Source of the DNA: CAWVSB01 sp036960375
GTDB lineage: Bacteria > Pseudomonadota > Gammaproteobacteria > Pseudomonadales > CAWVSB01
Direction: 5' to 3'
Assembly: GCA_036960375.1 (NCBI GenBank)
Contig: JBALVY010000002.1
Span: 372,001-436,000 of the forward strand
DNA length: 64,000 bases
The notes below the pieces were generated by a model. The model saw only the letters and a program-made list of their open reading frames with translations. It was not told where the DNA came from and made no database searches. This document shows positions 16,531-25,298 of this stretch, piece after piece. How positions within the stretch are numbered: position 1 is the first letter of the stretch; each line of letters starts with the position of its first letter. The translations under genes and the position numbers were made by a program.

Positions 16531-16691
16531 ATTCTGTTACTCATCTTAAGGTCTGTGTTTCTGTATGACAGCGGCATACTTGAAGTCTGAAAATCAGCAT
16601 CGGTGGGTATTTTGACATGAATTTAACTTTTGTATAGCGAGTTTTTTTTGCGTATTATATGAGAATAATTCATGACGGATAGTGCTGGCTC

Positions 16692-17576
16692 ATGCAAATC
16701 GGACAGAAACGGATTCCACTTAAATCTCTTCACTCCTTTGAGGCGGCCGGCCGTCACTTGAGTATGGGCCAGGCGGCGCTAGAATTGTCAGTCACCCAAA
16801 GTGCCATAAGTCACCAAGTACGTCATCTGGAAGACCAGCTTGGCGTTAAATTATTCGATCGGAGTAAAAAGCAGATAAGCCTTACCCCTGAAGGTGCGCG
16901 CTTGTTTGCGGTAGTTGGAAAAGCGCTGGAAGATATTAAGCTTGGAGCTATGAGCCTTGATGAAGAAACGTTTGCAGGTAAATTTACCATTGCTGCACCT
17001 CCGGCGTTTACTAACTTATGGTTAGTGCCAAGAGTCGGTGAATTACTGGACCGTTTTCCTGATCTCGAGTTGCACTTTGAATCCATGCCTCGACGTATTC
17101 CCTCTGTTTTGCCCGAGGCCGACCTGGTTGTACAATTTGGCAAGCACAACTGGCCGCGTAAACGTATTGCGCCTTTAGCCGTGACGGATTACAAGCCAGT
17201 GTGCTCCCCCCGCCTGTTGAGCCGATTGGGAAAGTTATCACCTGGCATGCTGAAAGATCACGTGCTCATTCACGACGATGACGGCGAAGCCTGGAGTCAG
17301 TGGTTATCGGTGGTAGGCAAGGAACAGCTCCAGCCCAAACGGCATATGTACGTAGCGACCGCCATTGATGCACTCGAACTTGCCCGCCTGGGCGTAGGCT
17401 TTGCGATGAACGACCAAATTATTACGTCTTATTGGCTGGGAACGGGCGAACTTATCGCTCCGTTCAGGCAAGGCTTGTCAGCCTATGACAGCTATTACAT
17501 TATTACCGCTCATGAGGGTCAAATGAGCAATATTGTTGGTGAGTTTGAAACTTGGTTGCGGCAAAAAATCGCTTAA
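16692..17576 (+). CDS. LysR-family regulator (GcvA-like) of the aminotransferase/SucD cassette
   Basis: A 294-residue LysR-type regulator of the GcvA group, with HTH around KSLHSFEAAGRHLSMGQAAL and VTQSAISHQVRHLE (about 11-60) and an effector domain after FTIAAPPAFTNLWLVPR. It diverges from the aminotransferase across a 161-base gap, the standard arrangement for control of that operon. A TTGACA hexamer at 16612-16617 in the gap is suggestive, but I found no well-spaced -10. Confidence 0.88.
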   Translation: MQIGQKRIPLKSLHSFEAAGRHLSMGQAALELSVTQSAISHQVRHLEDQLGVKLFDRSKKQISLTPEGARLFAVVGKALEDIKLGAMSLDEETFAGKFTIAAPPAFTNLWLVPRVGELLDRFPDLELHFESMPRRIPSVLPEADLVVQFGKHNWPRKRIAPLAVTDYKPVCSPRLLSRLGKLSPGMLKDHVLIHDDDGEAWSQWLSVVGKEQLQPKRHMYVATAIDALELARLGVGFAMNDQIITSYWLGTGELIAPFRQGLSAYDSYYIITAHEGQMSNIVGEFETWLRQKIA

Positions 17577-17606
17577 ACAGCATTAGCGCTGTTAGGTATG
17601 AATTTG

Positions 17607-18749
17607 CTACTTGAGCTTGGTGCCAAAGCTCACATAGACGACATTTTCCTCTGGACCCTTAGCGAAATCCAGACCCATGCTTAGTCCCAATTGCTTGACT
17701 GCCAGATAGCGAAATCCGACGCCTGACGATGTTTCCGTGTTGGCGTCGCTGAGTTTAGTTGGCTCTGTTGCGGCTCTTCCCGCACCAATGAAACCCAGTA
17801 TCTGCCAGCGTGGATGGAATTTCCAGGCAGCTTGTACCTCGCCAGTTATGACATCCGTACCCTGATAGCGCAGAGCGGGAATGCCGCGCAGTTCAATATA
17901 GGGCAACGCATAGAATGGGATGTCGCCATCGGCAAACTGGCCATCAAGACGTAGGCCGATATTTAATTGTGACACTGGTTCAAAGTAAATCTGGTTGCGT
18001 GATTCCAGCAGATTGTAGTTAAAATCGCCACCTACCTTTTCATCATATCGCGAAAAGGATAGTTCACTGTTGATGCCACTACCCGGTGTATAGCCGTTAT
18101 TCAGCGAGTCGTATAACAATAGTGCGGCAACAGAGGCATTTGTTGAGTCGAAACTGAGATCATCCAGTTCGGGAATATCGAACCCCAGGTCAAATTTTGT
18201 GGTCATGTCGGTATAGGTATACTCTGCACCAGCGAACCAGTCGGTGGCCCCCAGACGAAATGCTACTCTCTGACTAATGAACAAAGCTTCGGAATTAAAC
18301 TTAAAACCCGAGGGGTTTTCCTGACCACTGCCCTCCCCATAAAACTTCAGATTGATATTCGCTACTCCTCCCAGACCTTCATAGCGAATGGTGTCTTTTT
18401 TGTAATGGCCAAAATGACCACCGCCCAACAATCGTGTCCCGTTATTGGTACCCGCAGCAGCTACGGCCGACGTACTACGCTTATTGATTCGTCCCTTATC
18501 ATCTAGCGGACGGCCTTCCCAGGCATCGTCGGCATCGTGAAAATACACAGCGGCCACCCCAAAACCCTCGCCGACTGCCGGCTCGGTGATAATAATGGGC
18601 ACAGGCATAACGCCATATTTGTATTCAAGTAAAAAGTTACTTGCATCAAACCACCCGTCTTCTTCGTCGATAAACCGGCTGGTGAAGTTTTGGGCTAGAG
18701 AGGTGGAACTGATAAGTAGAGAAAGCAGCAGTAAGCTAGAGCGTGACAT
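17607..18749 (-). CDS. BamA/TamA-type outer-membrane barrel protein without POTRA domains
   Basis: About 380 residues. The signal peptide MSRSSLLLLSLLISSTSLAQ follows an AGG-containing ribosome-binding site, so I place the start at 18749 rather than the in-frame ATG 18 bases upstream. The mature part is beta-rich with repeated glycine/aromatic strands, resembling the C-terminal surface-antigen (Omp85) barrel, including GVGFRYLAVKQLGLSMGLDFAKG and ending VYVSFGTKLK. There is no room for POTRA repeats, so it is not a BamA orthologue. Such short barrels often accompany exported hydrolases; the next gene on this strand is a sulfatase. Confidence 0.75.
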   Translation of the reverse strand: MSRSSLLLLSLLISSTSLAQNFTSRFIDEEDGWFDASNFLLEYKYGVMPVPIIITEPAVGEGFGVAAVYFHDADDAWEGRPLDDKGRINKRSTSAVAAAGTNNGTRLLGGGHFGHYKKDTIRYEGLGGVANINLKFYGEGSGQENPSGFKFNSEALFISQRVAFRLGATDWFAGAEYTYTDMTTKFDLGFDIPELDDLSFDSTNASVAALLLYDSLNNGYTPGSGINSELSFSRYDEKVGGDFNYNLLESRNQIYFEPVSQLNIGLRLDGQFADGDIPFYALPYIELRGIPALRYQGTDVITGEVQAAWKFHPRWQILGFIGAGRAATEPTKLSDANTETSSGVGFRYLAVKQLGLSMGLDFAKGPEENVVYVSFGTKLK

Positions 18750-18828
18750 GAAATACCTATAATCCATTATAAATAATCGTTAGTAGTTTAGCTTACAACG
18801 GGTTCGGATTATACGGCATTGAGGCCTA

Positions 18829-20457
18829 CTATACCCCGGCTTTAGCTGGCTGCTCTGAAAACACTGGATCCATCTGGGGTCTTGAAAGCCAGTCCCACCA
18901 GTATTTTTTCATCCATTGCCAGGGGTTTCTCTTAAGCCATATTTCCGGCTTTGGTATTGTTCCCTTGGCCGTGCCGCTCTGCCAAAGGTCATACTTAGGA
19001 TTTGTGTAAAGCGTAAAAAATGATATCAGCTGGTGGTCGAGCTGCCGGACTATTTCGCTGTTTTTCATTGAGGGATAGATATTGTGATGCTGATCAGCAT
19101 CTGTGGTCATGTCATATAGGACGGGCTCGCCCATGCCATCAATATGTTTCCAGTAGGCGTAGTGCCGTGTTCTTATCCCACGGCTTTCTTCCTGTTCAAA
19201 AAAGGCAGCTTCCGGCCAGTCTTTGATCTGTTCTTGTTCGAATAAATCCCCCTTAAAACTTCGGCCAGGTGAACGCTCAAAAGTAAGCTCATCAATCTCG
19301 GCCAAGGAGAGTAATGTGGTGGTGATATCGTATTGTCCTATCATTCGGTCGCTAACTGTGCCAGCGAGACCGTGAGGATGCTTGATAATGAGTGGGATAT
19401 GCATTGAGGTTTCATGCAAATGTGCCGGGGTAAACCAAATAGTATGACCCCAGCTGCCATTTTGCCCAAACTGATTGCCTTGGTCGGCGCTGTAAATAAT
19501 CACTGTATTGTCCATTAAATCTCTTTCTTCGAGGGCAGCCACAACTAGACCGACTGCGTCATCTACCACGCTATTTTGTGACAGAAAATTGGCATAGCTG
19601 GTTCGGTCACCCTGCATGCGAACTGTACCATAAAGAATATGACTCCAAATTTCCTGCAGCGGCACCTCGTCAAAATTGCGCCCAGGTATATAGGGGCTAT
19701 CAATGCGCTTTAAAACTTCATCACTGATGGGCTCCTTGGGCATCGAATTGAAAGTCTGTTCGGCATAACGGGGGTAATGTTGATTGCGGGCTGGCCCATA
19801 GTTGCTGGGTGGCAGGGCGTAGGGCCCATCAAGATTGAGTTGCAGGAAGAAAGGTTGTTTAGAATTTGCCCGGCTAATGTAGTCAACCGCCTTGGATGCC
19901 AATACATCAACGATATGTTGATCTTTAACGGAGTAATGACGCCCATTTTCCACCAGTTCATTATCCCAGAAATCCAATGTATGTCCGTAGGGCAGCGCAA
20001 CCCAGTGCTCAAAACCTAATGCGGGTACGTGAGGGTCGCCCAGGTGCCATTTGCCTATCATGGCGGTCTGATACCCCCGGTTCCTGAGTGTAAGAGGCAG
20101 GCTTCGAAATTCAGCCACGGCATTCCAGCCAGAATTCAGTGAATTAACCCAGCTATCGTACAGGGCATTATGCAAACCGTGTTGGCTGGGCATAAGGCCT
20201 GTCATAAGCGTTGCGCGGCTGGAAGAGCACATACCGCTTGCGGCATAGGCATGGCTAAATCTCACTCCGCTCTTGGCCAGCTCGTCGATATTCGGTGTGT
20301 GAACATCCTTGTTGCCGTAACTGGCCAGGGCGCTGGCCGATTGGTTATCAGTGAGTATGAACACGATATTGGGAGCGGCAGATGCCAGCTTAGCTACCGG
20401 GAAAAGCGCTACGGCTAATAAAAATAGTGTGGCATGTCGAGTTTGAGCGTGGTGCAT
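18829..20457 (-). CDS. Exported sulfatase with a non-standard active-site motif
   Basis: A 542-residue S1-type sulfatase with signal peptide (1-27, cleavage near LASAA). Metal residues begin at FILTDNQSA (D37, N38 where many family members have DD), and the formylglycine site is C77-S-S-S-R81 in GMCSSSRATLMTG. This lacks the usual proline or alanine at the third position but keeps the modifiable Cys and the Arg. MIGKWHLGD and IIYSADQGNQFGQNGSWGH carry later metal and catalytic residues. It would hydrolyse a sulfate ester in the periplasm; substrate unknown. I chose the ATG at 20457, immediately before the signal peptide. Confidence 0.87.
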   Translation of the reverse strand: MHHAQTRHATLFLLAVALFPVAKLASAAPNIVFILTDNQSASALASYGNKDVHTPNIDELAKSGVRFSHAYAASGMCSSSRATLMTGLMPSQHGLHNALYDSWVNSLNSGWNAVAEFRSLPLTLRNRGYQTAMIGKWHLGDPHVPALGFEHWVALPYGHTLDFWDNELVENGRHYSVKDQHIVDVLASKAVDYISRANSKQPFFLQLNLDGPYALPPSNYGPARNQHYPRYAEQTFNSMPKEPISDEVLKRIDSPYIPGRNFDEVPLQEIWSHILYGTVRMQGDRTSYANFLSQNSVVDDAVGLVVAALEERDLMDNTVIIYSADQGNQFGQNGSWGHTIWFTPAHLHETSMHIPLIIKHPHGLAGTVSDRMIGQYDITTTLLSLAEIDELTFERSPGRSFKGDLFEQEQIKDWPEAAFFEQEESRGIRTRHYAYWKHIDGMGEPVLYDMTTDADQHHNIYPSMKNSEIVRQLDHQLISFFTLYTNPKYDLWQSGTAKGTIPKPEIWLKRNPWQWMKKYWWDWLSRPQMDPVFSEQPAKAGV

Positions 20458-20691
20458 AGCTTTACTGCCTTGGCGGTGAATGCATATATGATCTGATCCA
20501 GGGAAACCGTATCGACTGCGAATCATCTTAGCAGAGTAAAAGCGGCATGCAGGTGCTGCTAGATCAGTTTTATAACGAACATGTTCCTTGTGCGAAACAA
20601 TAATGGCTCTGCAAGATGGTTATCTCTTAGTTATTAGGGGAATATGTGGAAGGATAAAAAACGGGTATACCTTGATTTGTGAGAGCTAAAT

Positions 20692-21150
20692 ATGAACCTG
20701 GATATTGAACAGTTAATAGCAGAACGAGAAATTTATCGACAGCTAGTTAAATTCGCGGGGGCTATGGATGCCAAAGATTGGCCGGCCTTTGAACAATTGA
20801 CCCTTACAGATATTGAGGCAGACGTTGGTCTGGGGTTAAAAAAAGGACGTGAGCCGCTTGTGGAGACGATGCGTCAGTTTTTGGATAACTGCGGTGTAAC
20901 GCAACACCTATTGGGCAACGTGTTAATAGAGGTCGACGGAGATACCGCGGATAGCCAATCATATGTTGCTGACATGCACCTTGGCTTAGGCAATAAATCC
21001 GAATTGTCATTTCGAACGCTGGGTATCTATTACGATCAGTGGCAACGAGTTGATGGTTGCTGGCTGATGTCGTCTCGGAAAAAAGACAATCGCGCTACGA
21101 TGGGTTCTATGGATGTTTTTTCCGGCGTTCGCATAAACTTATTGCCATAG
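20692..21150 (+). CDS. NTF2-like / SnoaL-like small protein
   Basis: A 152-residue protein with the NTF2-like cone fold pattern: an N-terminal helix pair (IEQLIAEREIYRQLVKFAGAMD, DAKDWPAFEQLTLTDIEAD), a middle region with FLDNCGVTQHLLGNVLIEV, and a final beta hairpin with WQRVDGCWLMSSRK. Relatives are nuclear transport factor 2-like or SnoaL-like isomerases and dehydratases, and dioxygenase small subunits. GAGAG precedes the ATG. It lies between two sulfatase genes and 109 bases before the downstream sulfatase. Its reaction is unknown. Confidence 0.75.
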   Translation: MNLDIEQLIAEREIYRQLVKFAGAMDAKDWPAFEQLTLTDIEADVGLGLKKGREPLVETMRQFLDNCGVTQHLLGNVLIEVDGDTADSQSYVADMHLGLGNKSELSFRTLGIYYDQWQRVDGCWLMSSRKKDNRATMGSMDVFSGVRINLLP

Positions 21151-21259
21151 TTTAGTTTTATGGTCTACGGTTAAAAGGGTGTGTTAATCGGATATCAACT
21201 GAATAATGTTTTTTGAAAATACGTGGTTTATTGAGTTTCGACATTTGAAGGAGAACGAC

Positions 21260-22834
21260 ATGTTAAAAAAGAAAAATCTGGCCATTGCCGGATTAGGGCT
21301 ATTAATGGCAGCGGTCGGTGCCACATCAATGGCGGCGGACAAACCCAATATACTGGTTATGTGGGGTGACGATATCGGTGTCTGGAATACCAGCGCATAC
21401 AACCGTGGTGGCATGGGATACCAAACCCCCAACATTGACTCTATAGCCAATGAGGGTGCCTTGTTTACCGATATGTATGCACAGCAGTCCTGCACCGCAG
21501 GACGCGCGGCATTTATTCTGGGTGAGCAGCCTTTCAGGACAGGGCTTTTGACTATTGGTATGCCTGGCAGTGATCAAGGCATTCCGGACTGGGCACCTAC
21601 CATTGCCGATTTGCTTAAAGAGCAGGGTTATGCGACAGGCCAATTTGGTAAAAATCACTTGGGAGATCAGGATAAGCACCTTCCAACAGCGCACGGCTTT
21701 GATGAGTTTTTTGGCAATCTTTACCACTTGAACGCGGAAGAAGAGCCGGAAACATACTACTATCCGAAAGATCCGGCATTCCATAAGAAGTATGGCCCAC
21801 GTGGCGTGATCCACTCTTATGCTGATGGAAAAATTGAAGATACCGGTCCATTGACCAGAAAACGCATGGAAACAGTAGACTCCGAGTTTGGCGGGGCAGC
21901 CAAAAAGTTTATGGCGAATTCTGTTAAAGCCAACAAACCTTTCTTTGTTTGGATGAACTTTACCCGTATGCATGTCTGGACACGTCTGCAGGAAAAGTAT
22001 CAAGGTATTACGGGTATTAGTCTCTATGCCGATGGCATGGTAGAGCTCGATGATATGGTGGGTAGTTTCCTCGAAGAGTTAGAGACCCTTGGTGTCGCTG
22101 ACAATACCATCGTCATCTTTTCGACGGACAATGGCGCAGAAAAGCTTACCTGGCCTGATGGTGGTACATCACCTTATCACGGTGAGAAAGGAACAACCTG
22201 GGAAGGTGGAATGAGAGTTCCACAAATGGTCAAGTGGCCAGGAACTATTAAGCAGGGCACTATCTTTAATGACACGATGAGTCAGGAAGACTGGATGCCA
22301 ACACTTTTGGCGGCTGCCGGAGTCCCGGATGTGAAAGAAAAGCTGGCATCCAAAAATGGCTACAAAGCCAATGGCAAAAAATTTCGAGTTCATCTTGATG
22401 GCTATAACTTCAAACCTTATTTTGAGGGTGAAGTCGATAAGGGACCGCGTAGGGAGATTATGTATTTTGCCGCGAGTGGAATGCTCAATGCTTTACGTGT
22501 GGATGACTGGAAATTGGCATTTGCGATTGAACAAGGTGGAATTAATGAAGCCTATAGACGAACACCCCAATGGCCGGTTATTACTAACCTGAGGGCTGAT
22601 CCGTTTGAAAGTGCTTCAAGAGAGTCTGGCATGTATGTCAGGTGGTATGCCGATAACATGTGGTTAATGGTTCCGGCTCAAGGATTTGTTCAGAAATTCT
22701 TTGCTTCGATCGAAGGTTATCCATTCCAGTCAGGAGGCTCATTGAGTGCATCGAACATAGGTTATTCTACGCTGGAAGGGCAAAAAACCAAGACTAACCT
22801 CAAAACACTTATGGATTTATCGGTTCACAATTAA
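21260..22834 (+). CDS. Exported arylsulfatase (CTAGR motif)
   Basis: A 524-residue S1 sulfatase. The ATG at 21260 follows AAGGAG (21248-21253). The signal peptide is residues 1-26 (ending SMAADK). Metal-binding DD is in VMWGDDIG (37-38). The formylglycine site is C78-T-A-G-R82 in QSCTAGRAAFILG, a variant with Ala for Pro. GQFGKNHLGD, FSTDNGAEKLTWPDGG and GEKGTTWEGGMRVP carry catalytic residues. It is a periplasmic sulfate-ester hydrolase, substrate unknown. Maturation needs a formylglycine-generating enzyme or anSME, neither of which is in the window. Confidence 0.9.
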   Translation: MLKKKNLAIAGLGLLMAAVGATSMAADKPNILVMWGDDIGVWNTSAYNRGGMGYQTPNIDSIANEGALFTDMYAQQSCTAGRAAFILGEQPFRTGLLTIGMPGSDQGIPDWAPTIADLLKEQGYATGQFGKNHLGDQDKHLPTAHGFDEFFGNLYHLNAEEEPETYYYPKDPAFHKKYGPRGVIHSYADGKIEDTGPLTRKRMETVDSEFGGAAKKFMANSVKANKPFFVWMNFTRMHVWTRLQEKYQGITGISLYADGMVELDDMVGSFLEELETLGVADNTIVIFSTDNGAEKLTWPDGGTSPYHGEKGTTWEGGMRVPQMVKWPGTIKQGTIFNDTMSQEDWMPTLLAAAGVPDVKEKLASKNGYKANGKKFRVHLDGYNFKPYFEGEVDKGPRREIMYFAASGMLNALRVDDWKLAFAIEQGGINEAYRRTPQWPVITNLRADPFESASRESGMYVRWYADNMWLMVPAQGFVQKFFASIEGYPFQSGGSLSASNIGYSTLEGQKTKTNLKTLMDLSVHN

Positions 22835-22842
22835 ATCGTTCT

Positions 22843-22875
22843 TACTTCCCCGGGATTTTTAATCCCGGGGAAGTA
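22843..22875 (+). terminator. Long perfect hairpin after the arylsulfatase gene
   Basis: A perfect 15-bp inverted repeat: the left arm runs 22843-22857 with core TTCCCCGGGATT, the loop is TTT, and the right arm is 22861-22875. It lies 9 bases after the stop codon. A short T-run occurs only about 15 bases further on, so it is a probable terminator but not a textbook one. Confidence 0.6.
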
Positions 22876-23117
22876 TTCATATCTCGTAATTTTTTAATCT
22901 GGTGTAACCAGAGTCCTCTACTTTGGCAAAATAGTATGCTGCACTAGTTTATACGCTCCTCTTTAAGATTCATCCCGCTGGTGCGCCTGATTGTCGCAGG
23001 GTGTAGCATTGAGTCACTAATCCCCAACCATATTACGCTTCGTCAACCACTGTGTGCATATACAGTATTTTTGAGGTATTATGAAGATGATCATCATCAG
23101 TGATATGTCGACTAAAT

Positions 23118-25181
23118 ATGGAAACTAACTGCACAGATCAACAAGTAGCGGCAGCCGAGCATGGAGTTCGTCTTGTACACGGGGGCATCCAATCAGGGCC
23201 TCAGCTGATCATTGCAGGTGCGGGCACAGGTAAGACAAATACCTTAGCTCATCGTGCTGCCTACTTAATTCTCAATGGGGTTGATCCTAAACGTATCCTG
23301 CTTATGACATTTTCCAGAAGGGCCGCTCAGGAACTTTCTGCAAGAACTCGGCGAATTGTGAACCAAAAGGCGGAGCCTAATAAAGCCGGCCAGGCAGCCA
23401 TGGGTTTTAGCTGGATGGGGACATTCCACTCTATCGCCAACCGAATACTTCGCCAGCAAGGTAATCGCATCGGTCTGAGCCCAGACTTCAGTATTATGGA
23501 TCGCAGCGATGCCGCAGACATGATTGATATTCAACGACACAAGTTAGGCTATAGTGGTACTCATAAACGCTTTCCCACCAAGAATACCTGTGTTGATATC
23601 TATTCTCGATGTGTTAATGCACAGGTGCCTATCGATGAAGTTCTCAAAGCGGATTTTCCATGGTGCATGGAATGGGAAGTAGAGCTAAAACTTCTTTTTA
23701 AGTCATACGTTCAGGATAAACATGATCAACTAGGTCTGGATTATGATGACCTATTATTATTTCTCTACCATCTTAGCGGTATCGATGAAGTAGCGGCTGA
23801 TATTCGAGGGCTGTTTGAACATGTATTGGTGGATGAATACCAGGATACCAATAGATTACAGGCAGGCTTGCTATTAAGGCTCTTCCCTGATGGTAAAGGC
23901 CTGACGGTTGTGGGTGATGACGCGCAGTCGATATACTCGTTTAGGTCAGCCGATGTGGACAATATTCTCTCGTTTCCTGATTTATTTTCTCCACCGGCAA
24001 AAGTCTATCCTTTAAGTGAAAACTTCCGCTCAGTTCAACCAATTCTCAATTTCAGTAACGCGGTACTCAGTGATAGTGCCGAGGGCTACAAAAACCTTCT
24101 CACCAGCAAAAAGTCTTCAGCTACAAAGCCGAGGCTTGTGACTGTTGAGGATGCGGAGAATCAGTCGAATTACATTATTGATACAGTTCTTGAAGCCAGA
24201 GAAAGTGGCACTGAACTTAAAAAACAGGCGGTACTTTACCGGACTAGCTACCATGCTGATCAACTCGAAATTGAACTTAAGCGACGAAACATTCCTTATG
24301 TAAAACATGGTGGGCTCAAGTTTCTGGAGACAGCCCATGTTAAAGATGCATTGTGTGTATTGCGTTGGGCGGACAATCCCAAGCATCGCATATCAGGCTT
24401 TAGGGTTTTGAAATTACTTAAAGGTGTCGGGCCGAAACTGGCCGATAAAATATTGGATCACCTCGAGCTTTACAGTTTTGATGTAACGAAGTTAGCGATG
24501 TTCAAATCCTCGAAGTTGAATTCTGAAGAATGGCATGGGCTGGTGAAATTACTCGACGCCGTTCACAACAATAAAATTGAATGGCATGATCAAATGAAGG
24601 AGGTTGCACTCTGGTACCAGCCGATACTGGAGACAAGGTATAGCGACCCCTATTCACGCGGGGGTGATATAGAACAGCTGACAATGATTTCACTACAGTC
24701 TCCTGGCAGAGAACGCTTTCTAAGTGAATTAGTACTCGACCCTCCCTCTAAGTCCGGCGGGCAGTGCGATGATGTACTTAAAGATGACGACTATTTGATA
24801 TTAAGTACTGTCCATAGCGCAAAAGGGCAGGAGTATGAGAATGTATTCATTATCAACGTTGCCGATGGAAATTTTCCCAATGAGTATGCGGCTAAAAACC
24901 CAAAAGACATGGAAGAAGAGAGACGTTTGTTCTATGTGGCAATAACCCGGGCAAGAGAAAACCTACATGTCATACAGCCGCTAAAATACTGGGTTCCGGA
25001 GCAGCAGCGATTTGGCGGCCGCCATGTATATGGCGCCAAAAGTCGATTCCTCACCGAGCAGGTAGTCAAAACGCTGGAGGAAGTGCCTTATCCCGATACC
25101 CGACTATCAGAAATTGATAAGGCTACAGGCGAAAGAGTGCTAAAAGATATTCGAAGTCACATGCTGGGAATGTGGGATTAA
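23118..25181 (+). CDS. UvrD/Rep/PcrA-type ATP-dependent DNA helicase (SF1A)
   Basis: About 687 residues. Helicase motifs appear in order: Walker A GAGTGKTNTLAHRAAYLI, motif Ia LMTFSRRAAQEL, motif II VLVDEYQDTN, motif III GDDAQSIYSFRSAD, motif IV SENFRSVQPILNFSN, motif V STVHSAKGQEYENVFI, and motif VI YVAITRARENL. It translocates 3'-5' on single-stranded DNA and unwinds duplexes. It is shorter and more divergent than the housekeeping UvrD, so it is probably an accessory helicase. The start is uncertain: ATG 23118 is chosen, with GTG 23100 possible; neither has a good ribosome-binding site. Confidence 0.88.
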   Translation: METNCTDQQVAAAEHGVRLVHGGIQSGPQLIIAGAGTGKTNTLAHRAAYLILNGVDPKRILLMTFSRRAAQELSARTRRIVNQKAEPNKAGQAAMGFSWMGTFHSIANRILRQQGNRIGLSPDFSIMDRSDAADMIDIQRHKLGYSGTHKRFPTKNTCVDIYSRCVNAQVPIDEVLKADFPWCMEWEVELKLLFKSYVQDKHDQLGLDYDDLLLFLYHLSGIDEVAADIRGLFEHVLVDEYQDTNRLQAGLLLRLFPDGKGLTVVGDDAQSIYSFRSADVDNILSFPDLFSPPAKVYPLSENFRSVQPILNFSNAVLSDSAEGYKNLLTSKKSSATKPRLVTVEDAENQSNYIIDTVLEARESGTELKKQAVLYRTSYHADQLEIELKRRNIPYVKHGGLKFLETAHVKDALCVLRWADNPKHRISGFRVLKLLKGVGPKLADKILDHLELYSFDVTKLAMFKSSKLNSEEWHGLVKLLDAVHNNKIEWHDQMKEVALWYQPILETRYSDPYSRGGDIEQLTMISLQSPGRERFLSELVLDPPSKSGGQCDDVLKDDDYLILSTVHSAKGQEYENVFIINVADGNFPNEYAAKNPKDMEEERRLFYVAITRARENLHVIQPLKYWVPEQQRFGGRHVYGAKSRFLTEQVVKTLEEVPYPDTRLSEIDKATGERVLKDIRSHMLGMWD

Positions 25182-25298
25182 ATCGAGTGTTTTAATCGCT
25201 AATGCTAGTTACCAAATGGTGAATGCTAAAGCGCCATTTATTTATTAGACTGGTTGAGTCGACAGTTTTCAGCCAGAGTTACCCTGGGTCTCATAGCC

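Noticed and set aside
16612..16640. Sigma70 promoter with TTGACA upstream of the second LysR gene
   Set aside because: The nearest -10-like TATAGC is only 15 bases away and weak, so I do not call it.
17575..17592. Hairpin AACAGC/GCTGTT between the LysR and outer-membrane-protein genes
   Set aside because: Only six base pairs, with no T-run on either side.
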